This document shows, piece by piece, positions 17,101 through 24,162 of a stretch of DNA of 64,000 nucleotides (position 1 is the stretch's first letter; each line of letters starts with the position of its first letter). Origin of the DNA: an uncultured Alphaproteobacteria bacterium (GTDB taxonomy: Bacteria > Pseudomonadota > Alphaproteobacteria > RF32 > CAG-239). The notes under the pieces were generated by a model. That model saw only the letters and a list, made by a program, of their open reading frames with translations. It was not told where the DNA came from and searched no databases. The translations under genes and the position numbers were made by a program. The DNA lies in the NCBI GenBank assembly GCA_934277545.1, contig CAKQUG010000002.1:124001-188000 (forward strand), given 5' to 3'.

Positions 17101-17364
17101 GGCACCTATAACCGCGCTACCGATGATATTAAAATGAACGGCGTTATTGCTCCGGCCTATAGTATTAACCGCTTTTTGGGTAAAATTCCGGTGGTTGGCA
17201 ATCTGCTTGCCAGCAAGGATGGTACGATTTTTGCCGCTACTTATAAAATTACCGGCAACGCCGACGATGCGAAAGTTGATATAAATTCTTTGTCAATGCT
17301 CAGCCCTAACTCATTAAAGGAATGGTATGCAAAAAACTTTGGCGATTCAGCAAACGGATACTAA
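14128..17364 (+). CDS. large AsmA/YhdP-like envelope protein (DUF3971 type)
   Basis: A 1078-residue protein with one N-terminal membrane anchor (about residues 12-38) and a very long periplasmic region made of repeated beta-strand segments. The C-terminal part (for example SIQNAPVVAKLLSVASFTGM and DIKMNGVIAPAYSINR) resembles the AsmA-like C-terminus of YhdP/DUF3971 proteins. These bridge-like proteins are implicated in phospholipid transport to the outer membrane. I start it at ATG 14128, with GGGGA 5 bases upstream, rather than at the TTG at 14116. It follows prfB closely and overlaps the next gene. Confidence 0.75.
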   Translation: MKKLSPQLYFLRKTIDFFMVGMLVVVLLFFWTLYKGPISVPYLKPYIIQALNYDESEYSVSLGKVNLELVRSVQPLRITAEDVNLKKKDETFSISAPKLYLSFSLRALLKGIIAPSDVSLDSPTVYIFADYGVEKEHIDEANKKKLAFYVDKFKDFLNNYNSPEKIYPESYVNNINIKGAEVEFHEIDLGRKWMLSDLNFEFSRNLVNLEINADALVNLNDKVASVGFESEYHASDDKLDLEVYFSDLVLSDIMSSIDTMSTGEETQSGFNINVPVNGKIDTEIELADILQHPENAAAYLSDAVKKINFELDGGHGYVAFDSDEKYNYEIDEVVLSGELTGGFDELNIKNADFKMGGQTAQISFAAKGLENYYLEHSLEGVSAEFTAKIDEFSLEYLSRFWPRYLAEPAWQWCKDGLTGGQAKNGKFVFKFGYDNQAKSFGLLNLDGVADLEDGDLHYLEDMPEVHNVYGRAKFSMQNISIDVDKGVSDGVIITGGNVNIYDLDKYDNFISINLVGNSSITDALNLINNPPLKIATGMGVDPKTIHGNVDVQLKLDFELKQDLDSDEIKVDVKADLHDVSNSDFLPGHTLSAQNLLLLVNSEGWSLSGEADYDTLPIKLAINEKFAEKKYKSKCNISFKLDNAAKKALGLDWAILQEPNISGYALVDADITVQQNDEISVKVKADLKNTALDFAYLGFVKPLNQNAGASADVVLLKDKVKSIKNIKLQKSGFNIAGGLTMYPNGRVKTVDINQIKGPKTSARAKVSLSDSANPWLKVEISGLSYDLSPFFEQIKNKRQKNDKQLPVQANDDDGLEKANNTDIFMTVNSLWTNNTTPIQNFAGSAKIRKGIGMEELHMVGNYGIDKSIKLKLDYIPKGNKEHYLSIDSNNAGSTFKVLRLYDNMVGGTMKIEARRQADKKFIGHMQVRDFSIQNAPVVAKLLSVASFTGMLDLLKGDGLTFTHFNAPFEYQYKILTLKQAKAEGNVVGITTNGTYNRATDDIKMNGVIAPAYSINRFLGKIPVVGNLLASKDGTIFAATYKITGNADDAKVDINSLSMLSPNSLKEWYAKNFGDSANGY

Positions 17365-17824
17365 ACCTAAAATCGGCGTGGACTTTCATGGGGTGATAAA
17401 TACCAAACCGGATTTTTTTCGGGAATTTTGCCGTGAAGCCTTAAAAATTGGTCTGGAAGTTTATATTATCAGCGGCGGACCGCGCGAAACAATTTTGTCC
17501 TATCTAAATCAATATCAAATTCCCTATACCAAACTTTGGTGCATATTCGATTATTATGAGCAGCGCCATCAGGTAGAATTTTATGACGACGGCTCATTTC
17601 ATGTTGATGATGAATTGTGGAATAAAGCAAAGGCAGAATATTGCAAAGAGCAGAATATTTGCATTCATATTGACGATAGCGCTATTTATGGCAGAGAGTT
17701 TGCAACGCCGTATTGCCGCTATGATGAAAAAGCAAACAGCTGTGTTTTGAACGGGCAGCAAATTTATTTAGCCAATCCGGCGCAGGCTTTATCGCAAATT
17801 TTAGCACTGTGCCGACAAAAATAA
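17327..17824 (+). CDS. HAD-like small hydrolase (165 aa)
   Basis: The N-terminal GVDFHGVINTKP matches HAD motif I with the nucleophile Asp19; the usual +2 aspartate is His21. A motif II-like IISGG (48-52) and an acidic HIDDS (115-118) follow. It is likely a soluble phosphatase or related enzyme of unknown substrate. The ATG lies 38 bases inside the preceding gene, indicating translational coupling. It ends at a terminator shared with the converging nagB gene. Family assignment is by motifs only. Confidence 0.65.
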   Translation: MQKTLAIQQTDTKPKIGVDFHGVINTKPDFFREFCREALKIGLEVYIISGGPRETILSYLNQYQIPYTKLWCIFDYYEQRHQVEFYDDGSFHVDDELWNKAKAEYCKEQNICIHIDDSAIYGREFATPYCRYDEKANSCVLNGQQIYLANPAQALSQILALCRQK

Positions 17825-17830
17825 TTTTAA

Positions 17831-17861
17831 CAAAAAAGCCGACAGGTCAGGTCTATCGGCT
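17831..17861 (-). terminator. terminator between the HAD-like gene and nagB
   Basis: AGCCGACAG (17837-17845) pairs with CTATCGGCT (17853-17861) with one G-T pair. A run of six A (17832-17837) gives the T-tract on the minus strand, so it best serves nagB. Confidence 0.7.
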
Positions 17862-17872
17862 ATTCAAAAATC

Positions 17873-18667
17873 TTAAGAAAAATTATTTTTTTCCAACTCG
17901 GAAAAATACTGCACTGTTTCTTGCGAGAGCAACTCTGTTGCTGTTTTGTCGCAGCCGATAATCCCATGCGGATGATGCTGCAGAGCGGTAATCGGCCAAA
18001 CGTGAGAAACATAGCCCTCAATAGCGTGTTGCACAGCTTGTGCTTTTTTGGCGCCGGTGGCTAAAATCAAAACTTCTTCCGCCTCCATCATGGTTTCAAT
18101 ACCAATAGTCAGAGCTACGGTCGGGACTTTGCTCACATCGTTACCAAAAAAGCGAGAGTTGGCGCGCAAAGTGCTTGGTGCCAAAAGTTTGGCTCTGGTG
18201 CGAGAGTTTAGCGAAGAATACGGCTCGTTTAAAGCTATATGCCCGTCTTCGCCCAGTCCGCCAATAAATAAATTAACGCCGCCGCAATCTTTTAAGGCTT
18301 TTTCGTATGATGCACATTCTTTAGAAAAGTTTGTTGTCAAACCATCCAAAAAATGCACATGTTCTTTTTTGACGTTTACAAATTTCAAAAATTTATCCCA
18401 CAAAGCATATTGAAATCCACGCTCATCACCGGCGCCGACGCCAACATATTCGCAGGTGCCGAAAAAGATTACATTTTCAAATGAAACTTTGCCTTCTTTA
18501 TAGTATTTTGCCAAAACATTAAACATCCCAAGCGGTGTAGAACCGGAAGGCAAGCCCAAAACAAACGGCTTTTTAGGCGTAGGACGGTGTTTGTTTATTC
18601 TATAAACGACATAATCTGCCGCCCAAGAAGATAAATCTTCGTATGTAGGTTTTATAACAACGCGCAT
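17873..18667 (-). CDS. nagB: glucosamine-6-phosphate deaminase homologue with altered active site
   Basis: The 264-residue protein aligns with NagB throughout: LGLPSGSTPLG (phosphate loop), FIGGLGEDGHIALNEP, SRTRAKLLAPSTLRANSRFF and the hexamer-contact region. NagB turns glucosamine-6-phosphate into fructose-6-phosphate and ammonia. Residues Asp141, His143 and Glu148 of the E. coli triad are present at the same numbers. The catalytic base Asp72 (MDEYVG in E. coli) is Cys72 here (GTCEYVG). It may be an enzyme with changed chemistry, a related isomerase, or a non-catalytic protein. It shares its transcript with slyX and the MORN gene upstream. Confidence 0.85.
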   Translation of the reverse strand: MRVVIKPTYEDLSSWAADYVVYRINKHRPTPKKPFVLGLPSGSTPLGMFNVLAKYYKEGKVSFENVIFFGTCEYVGVGAGDERGFQYALWDKFLKFVNVKKEHVHFLDGLTTNFSKECASYEKALKDCGGVNLFIGGLGEDGHIALNEPYSSLNSRTRAKLLAPSTLRANSRFFGNDVSKVPTVALTIGIETMMEAEEVLILATGAKKAQAVQHAIEGYVSHVWPITALQHHPHGIIGCDKTATELLSQETVQYFSELEKNNFS

Positions 18668-18679
18668 TTCAGTTCTCCT

Positions 18680-18889
18680 TTAATAGTGCGGCGGAGGTGT
18701 TTCTTCGCTCTGCGGTTTGACAATATCCTGCGACAGCATACTTTTCAGTAAAGTATTTTGCGCGGTCAATGTATCTATAATTTTACCTTGCTTAACCACC
18801 ATTTCGCTCAAATCATCAAGCGCTTTTTGTTGGTTGTCTAGCGTCATTTCAATATCTATCAAGCGCTGATTTATTTCCAAATCTATCAT
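18680..18889 (-). CDS. slyX: SlyX family protein
   Basis: The 69-residue protein is a short coiled coil (heptad pattern through about residue 50) ending in TPPPHY, the conserved PPHY tail of the SlyX family. SlyX's function is unknown. It lies between nagB (12-base gap) and the MORN gene (10-base gap) on the minus strand, probably one operon. Confidence 0.85.
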   Translation of the reverse strand: MIDLEINQRLIDIEMTLDNQQKALDDLSEMVVKQGKIIDTLTAQNTLLKSMLSQDIVKPQSEETPPPHY

Positions 18890-18899
18890 AGCTTGCTCC

Positions 18900-21059
18900 C
18901 TAAAACAACGGTTGCACTTGCGGTTTTAAGTTTGAAAGCATTTTCAAATCCTGCTTTTCGGCTTCACGGTTGTCTATACGTTTCAATAATTCGGATTTTT
19001 CGGTTTCGGACAGTTTAACCATGGTTCCCGAACCGTTGTTTTTACGATAAACCGCGCCAAAGCCGTCATCGCTGATTTCGTAAGTCAGTTGACCGCTTTC
19101 ATCATATTCTTTATATGATTTTCCGTCCCAAATCCCGCCTTTATAATTTTTAGTATATTTTACCTTGCCGTCAGGATAATAAGCGGTGCGGATTCCTTCA
19201 GGTTTGTTGTTGGCAAAACGCATACTGTAAATTTTGTTTCCGTTTTGGTCAAACGCCGATGCTTCGCCGCTGATAACGCCGTTTTTATACGGAACTTGCG
19301 CCAGCGGTTGATTGTTGTCATAATAAAGCCGTAAATAGCCGTTCAGTTCACCGTTTTTATAAGTCGCTTCGGTAATTTTTTGGCCGTTTGCATCATATTC
19401 CGCATAGCTGCCGTCGCGCTTGCCGTTTTTGACTTCGCTTACTTCATTGACAGCGCCGCTTTCTTCAAAATAAGTTTTGATTTCACCGTTTTGCACGCCG
19501 TTTTTATACGGAATATCCGCCATTTTGGCGCCGCTTTCATAAAACAGCGTAAGCGTGCCGTTCATATTGTCGGTTTTCGGTTTGCCGTCGGCGTTATATT
19601 GCAGCTGACTGCCTGAAAGTTCGCCGTTATCGGTTTTCAGCACATATTTAACCGTGCCGTTTTCATAATAACCGGTTTCGGTGCCGGCAAATTGACCATT
19701 TTTAAATAGAGCTTCAACCGCGGTGTTGCCGAAGTCGTCTTTCTTTTTGACAATTCCGTTAATGGTGTTGTCGGTAAAGTTCAGCTCTTCATTAACGGTT
19801 TTGCCGTCGGCTTTATAAGTTATGACTTTGCCCGAAACTTTGCCGTTAGTCATAAAAACCTGTGCGGCTTTGTTACCGTTTTTGTTATAGGATACGACTT
19901 CGCCGTTTAATTCGCCGTTACTGTAGTTTGCGGTGCGTGACACGTTGCCGTTGTCATAATATTCAACGGACTTGCCGTTCATTACGCCGTCTTTATACAT
20001 GGTGTCATACATCATTTTGCCGTTTTGATAAAATCCGATATCGTGTCCGTTCAGCTTGTTGTCGGCAAAATCGGCAACGGATTTCTTTTTGCCGTTTTCA
20101 TAATACATTTTGGCCTGACCGTTTATAACACCGTCAACATACGGCAGTTCCGAATAAAGGTTGCCGTTTTTAAAATATGTTTTCATCAGTCCGTTCGGCT
20201 GGTCGTTGCTGAAATTAACTTCATTTTCCAATTTACCGTTATCAAAATATTTTTTATAAACGCCGTTACGCATATTGTCGGCGAATGTCAAATATTCTTC
20301 CAGCTGTTTGTTGGGATAATAGGTTTTGGTAACGCCTTGCAGCACGCCGGCAACGTAGTTTGATTCGGCATAAAGCACGCCGTTGTCAAAATAGGTTTTC
20401 TGTACGCCGTCATACATATTGTTAACAAAGTTGTTCAGTTCTTTCAATTCGCCGTTTTCATAATAAACCTGCTCGGTTCCTTCTATTGAACCGTTGGTAT
20501 ACGGAGTTTCCGACGAAATTTTACCGTTTTCAAAATATTGAATCAGCTTGCCGTCGATTTGTCCGTTTTCATTCATATTCAGTACATATTTAACTTTGCC
20601 GTTCGGATAATAGCCGGTTTCGGTGCCGTATTGCTCGTTATTTCTGAATTCGGCCGAAGATTCCAGTTTGCCGTTTTTGTCATAGGCTTTAACAGGACCG
20701 TTCAGCTGACCGTCGCGGTAAGTATAAATTTTTTCCAAACCGCCGTCTTTGTAATAAGTTTTGGTTTCGCCTTCCTGTCTGCCGGCAATGTAATTTGTTT
20801 CGGACTTCACGTTTCCGTTGGCAAAATAAGAAACCAGCACGCCGTCTATCTTGTTGTTTTTATACGGAGTTTCGGTTTTGATATTACCGTTTTGATAATA
20901 GTCTTTCTGTATGCCGTCTTCATGTTTTTCCGTCAGGGAATCAACATAGCCGTCTTCGTCATATAATGACGGTTTCAGGTTGGGCATTAAATTAAATTTT
21001 ACGGCAACCAGCAGCATAACGCCCAAGGCAACCAATGCAATCAATCCGGTATTTTTCAT
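18900..21059 (-). CDS. giant MORN_2-repeat protein, membrane-anchored
   Basis: The 719-residue protein has one N-terminal membrane segment (about 4-26) and then about 26 tandem MORN_2-type repeats of 23-25 residues (about 50-660). Each has the pattern YY-x-NG-x-(hydrophobic)-x-Y-x-NG-x-x-x-G, for example YYPNGKVKYVL. A charged C-terminus follows. MORN_2 repeats form elongated beta-hairpin stacks; proteins like this are sometimes annotated as YwqK-family antitoxins, but this is much longer. It is probably a periplasmic or surface-associated scaffold. Neighbours are SlyX below and a membrane TPR protein above. Confidence 0.85.
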   Translation of the reverse strand: MKNTGLIALVALGVMLLVAVKFNLMPNLKPSLYDEDGYVDSLTEKHEDGIQKDYYQNGNIKTETPYKNNKIDGVLVSYFANGNVKSETNYIAGRQEGETKTYYKDGGLEKIYTYRDGQLNGPVKAYDKNGKLESSAEFRNNEQYGTETGYYPNGKVKYVLNMNENGQIDGKLIQYFENGKISSETPYTNGSIEGTEQVYYENGELKELNNFVNNMYDGVQKTYFDNGVLYAESNYVAGVLQGVTKTYYPNKQLEEYLTFADNMRNGVYKKYFDNGKLENEVNFSNDQPNGLMKTYFKNGNLYSELPYVDGVINGQAKMYYENGKKKSVADFADNKLNGHDIGFYQNGKMMYDTMYKDGVMNGKSVEYYDNGNVSRTANYSNGELNGEVVSYNKNGNKAAQVFMTNGKVSGKVITYKADGKTVNEELNFTDNTINGIVKKKDDFGNTAVEALFKNGQFAGTETGYYENGTVKYVLKTDNGELSGSQLQYNADGKPKTDNMNGTLTLFYESGAKMADIPYKNGVQNGEIKTYFEESGAVNEVSEVKNGKRDGSYAEYDANGQKITEATYKNGELNGYLRLYYDNNQPLAQVPYKNGVISGEASAFDQNGNKIYSMRFANNKPEGIRTAYYPDGKVKYTKNYKGGIWDGKSYKEYDESGQLTYEISDDGFGAVYRKNNGSGTMVKLSETEKSELLKRIDNREAEKQDLKMLSNLKPQVQPLF

Positions 21060-21155
21060 ATTTCCTCCGTTTGCTGAAAACTTTTAATAATTATATTCAT
21101 TCATAACACTAAGATTTGTTATCTTCAAGTTTAATTGTTTTCATCAACAAAAAAA

Positions 21156-22520
21156 CTATGCGTGCATGGCTTGTTTGTTTTGCAGCAGCTTAATAACGGA
21201 CGGACGCAGGTTTTGCTGCTGATAATCGGCAATATAATTCAAATTTTCATTTTCTTTGTCGCTGAGGGCGGTAGTAATGCCGTAGCTTTGGTAGTAGTTA
21301 ATGCTGTCTTGTTCCAAATTCATGGCCGTGTCGGTTTTACCGCTTTTAGCATAATAAAGCGCCAATTTATGCTGAGCGTTGGCAATTTGCTGAGCATACA
21401 TGATGTCATCGCCGTCTGCCACCGTTTGATAAGCGTACACGGCTTTGTCATAATTTTTTTGCTGCCAATAAATATCGCCGCAGCGGCTCCAGGCGTTTAC
21501 GCTTTTCGGAGCCAATTCCAGCGCCAGTTCAAAAGAATTTTGCGCCAAGTCCGAATTGTCGGCGGCAATGGTGCCAAAAAGGCAAGCGTATGAAGATGCT
21601 TGCGCGTAAGCGATTTCTTTTACTAAATTATCTTTAGATTCTGCGCTGTCTATTTGTTTTTTAATCAAATTTTCCAACAGGCTCAAACAATACGAATTGT
21701 CGCCGCGCGCCCAGGCTAAAATTGCTTCTTCATCAGTCGGAAGTTCATCCCTTGCCGGCAGATTGTCAAATTTTCCGGTGTTGCATAGGCTGATAAAGTC
21801 TCTGACCGCGTTTACGGTTTGCAAAATATCTTCTTTTTCGGTTTCACCCCGGTTGCGATAATATACGGCTTGAGCTATTTTTTCCGGCGAAACTTCACGG
21901 CTAAGCATATTTATAATCAGGATGATAAGTTCGTTAATCGATTCTTTTTGCTGTTCATATCTTAAAGAGGTGTCGTTAGCCAGCTGTTCGTGCAGAGGTA
22001 AATCGTTTTTTTGCCAGTCAAGCGGCAACACGGAACTTTTGGCGGCTTGTTCTTTTAATTTTGTTTTCAGCTCTAAAATATCGTCGGTAACTGCGGAAGA
22101 CTGCACTAAAGCCCTGGATATTGCTTTTTCTTTTTCCAGCCTGTCGCTTTCGCTTAAAGCCTGAAAATTCGTGTCTATGGTCAGCCGCGGTTTTTCATTT
22201 TCCATAAGTTCTTCCGCCGCGTCGGCCAAGGCGGAAGGTGCAGCGCCTCCGTTTTTACCGTCTTGTGTATAAAAAAGTCCGGCGTCAGAAGATTCTCCGT
22301 CGGCAATGCGGAAAGTGTCAATAACGGACTTTATATAAATCAGCAGAATTATCGTTAAAAAACCGATAAACGCCCCCATAATATAAACGCCGTTGGGACC
22401 AAATTCATAAATTACGGCGCTGTGCAGTTTTTCAATTTTGGCGGCCGCTAAAGCCATAAAATCAGCCAAATCGGAATTTCCGGTTAAAGAAGCATCAGAA
22501 AAGGGATTTTGTTCTACCAT
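21156..22520 (-). CDS. membrane-anchored TPR protein (454 aa)
   Basis: It is anchored by a single membrane segment (about residues 48-69, with GFLTIILLIYI). A mostly helical, charged cytoplasmic region follows, and TPR-like helix pairs in the C-terminal half (about 270-430, for example AWSRCGDIYWQQKNYDKAV). No catalytic motif is seen. It shares direction with the MORN protein and the next TPR gene, and probably acts as an interaction scaffold. I do not recognise a named family. Confidence 0.8.
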   Translation of the reverse strand: MVEQNPFSDASLTGNSDLADFMALAAAKIEKLHSAVIYEFGPNGVYIMGAFIGFLTIILLIYIKSVIDTFRIADGESSDAGLFYTQDGKNGGAAPSALADAAEELMENEKPRLTIDTNFQALSESDRLEKEKAISRALVQSSAVTDDILELKTKLKEQAAKSSVLPLDWQKNDLPLHEQLANDTSLRYEQQKESINELIILIINMLSREVSPEKIAQAVYYRNRGETEKEDILQTVNAVRDFISLCNTGKFDNLPARDELPTDEEAILAWARGDNSYCLSLLENLIKKQIDSAESKDNLVKEIAYAQASSYACLFGTIAADNSDLAQNSFELALELAPKSVNAWSRCGDIYWQQKNYDKAVYAYQTVADGDDIMYAQQIANAQHKLALYYAKSGKTDTAMNLEQDSINYYQSYGITTALSDKENENLNYIADYQQQNLRPSVIKLLQNKQAMHA

Positions 22521-22618
22521 TTTTTAATATCCTTTTTTAGCGGCTGAGTGCATACAGATAAATAAACTGCCGACTTAACATTTTCACTCTACACAATGCG
22601 GTAGGTAAAGTAAAGAAT

Positions 22619-24094
22619 TTATTTATTATTTTCCGCGTTTTTAATAAGTTCTATCAAATCGGTATCGCCGGTTTTTTGTGCATATTCCAAAGCAATCTTG
22701 CGGTTTTCGGCAGCCGCATCTCGGTCTCCGGACAAATTTTCAACCAAAGCGATATTGGCATAGTCGGCGGCAAGTCCGTTGCAACGGTTATGATTTTGTT
22801 CAAGGTGTAAAGATTGCTGTAGCAGTGCTTTAGCACGGGATAAATCATGTTTTTGCAAATATATCAATCCCAATAAGCTGTATGCGTTGGCTGTATGAAA
22901 ATTTAAACTGTGCAGCCTGCTTTCATGTAAAATTTGCCGTAAAATTTTTTCAGCCTTATCATATTGCTCAAGTTTGCACAAAGCTCTTGCCTCTAAATAT
23001 AAAGATTCCGCATACGCCGAAAAATTTTGTTGCCGTAAATAAATTTTGGCGGCTTTTAGCGCTTCGGAGGCGGCTTTTTGCGGAAATTCCGAGTTTAATA
23101 AAAAATGCCCGATAAGTTGCCGGCTGAAAGCAATACCGCGGTCGTTTTCGGCTTTTTGATGCAATTTTAACGCTGATTTTGCAATTTTAAGTGCATTTAC
23201 TTCATCTTTTTGCGCTAATTTCAAAAGAGCCAGTTGGTTAAATATGTCGGCTTGCAACAATTTATCGTCATGAATTTTAAGCGCTTTATCAAATTTGTCC
23301 TCAGCCTCTTCCAGTCGGTTTTCAAACAGCATAAGCATTCCCGAGAGTGCGGTGGTTTGAGCCTGAAAAAGAGACAGTCCGGCTTCCTTAAAAATTTTTA
23401 AGGCAGATTCCAGCATGGTTTGTGCAATATCGTTCACACAGCTGATGCGGTAGATTTCGGCAAGAAGTAAATAAGTTTCGGCTTCTTCAAACACATAATG
23501 TTTTTTTTGAAAGATTCTTAAGGCGTGCGAGGCTTGTTCCGAGGCGGAAAGCATGTCTCCTTCCTGCAAATAGACAATGGCGGAAAGATATTTTCTTTTA
23601 GCCGAAAGAGCCAACGGTAAGCGCTGTTTTTTTAACTGTTTCAGCCAAAAATCTAAATCTTGGTCGGCAAATAAAAGATGAGCAATGGCTGCTGCTGCAA
23701 TTTTATATGGGGGAGAAAGTTTTTTTCGGCGGCGTTTCAATTTTTGATAAATCGGCGCGGGGTCGTCTGTATACGCGCTTAAAAATAAAGCCGAAGTTTT
23801 ATCTTTTGCGGAAAAATAAGCCGCGGCTTTTTCTGTGCGCCCTCCTGCTAAATTAGCCAAAGCTGCGCGTGATTTTTTTGAAAAACGCCAAAACAAGCTG
23901 TTAATTGCCGAATTTATAATGTAAGTAGAAAAATAGCGGCGACCGTTCATGAGCTGTTGCCGTTTTAAGATGTTTAAAAGTGCCAGTTTTTTCAAATGTC
24001 GCAGACGCCAGCAAATAACAATGCTTCCAAACAACAGAGCTATTAACAATAACGATGCGGCAAAAATGCCAAAAATAAAATATTTTTCCAACAT
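22619..24094 (-). CDS. membrane-anchored TPR protein (491 aa)
   Basis: A hydrophobic helix (about residues 6-30) is followed by a basic patch (CWRLRHLKKLALLNILKRQ) and a long array of TPR-like repeats from about residue 115 to 480 (for example AYSLLGLIYLQKHDLSRAKALL). It resembles the neighbouring TPR protein in layout, though not clearly in sequence. A scaffold role is inferred. Divergent from the Lon-family gene. Confidence 0.8.
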   Translation of the reverse strand: MLEKYFIFGIFAASLLLIALLFGSIVICWRLRHLKKLALLNILKRQQLMNGRRYFSTYIINSAINSLFWRFSKKSRAALANLAGGRTEKAAAYFSAKDKTSALFLSAYTDDPAPIYQKLKRRRKKLSPPYKIAAAAIAHLLFADQDLDFWLKQLKKQRLPLALSAKRKYLSAIVYLQEGDMLSASEQASHALRIFQKKHYVFEEAETYLLLAEIYRISCVNDIAQTMLESALKIFKEAGLSLFQAQTTALSGMLMLFENRLEEAEDKFDKALKIHDDKLLQADIFNQLALLKLAQKDEVNALKIAKSALKLHQKAENDRGIAFSRQLIGHFLLNSEFPQKAASEALKAAKIYLRQQNFSAYAESLYLEARALCKLEQYDKAEKILRQILHESRLHSLNFHTANAYSLLGLIYLQKHDLSRAKALLQQSLHLEQNHNRCNGLAADYANIALVENLSGDRDAAAENRKIALEYAQKTGDTDLIELIKNAENNK

Positions 24095-24162
24095 TTACAC
24101 TCTATTAGCAATTTACGGTTTATTATAAAAACACTCTATAAATTATAAAGGAAAATTTTAAA

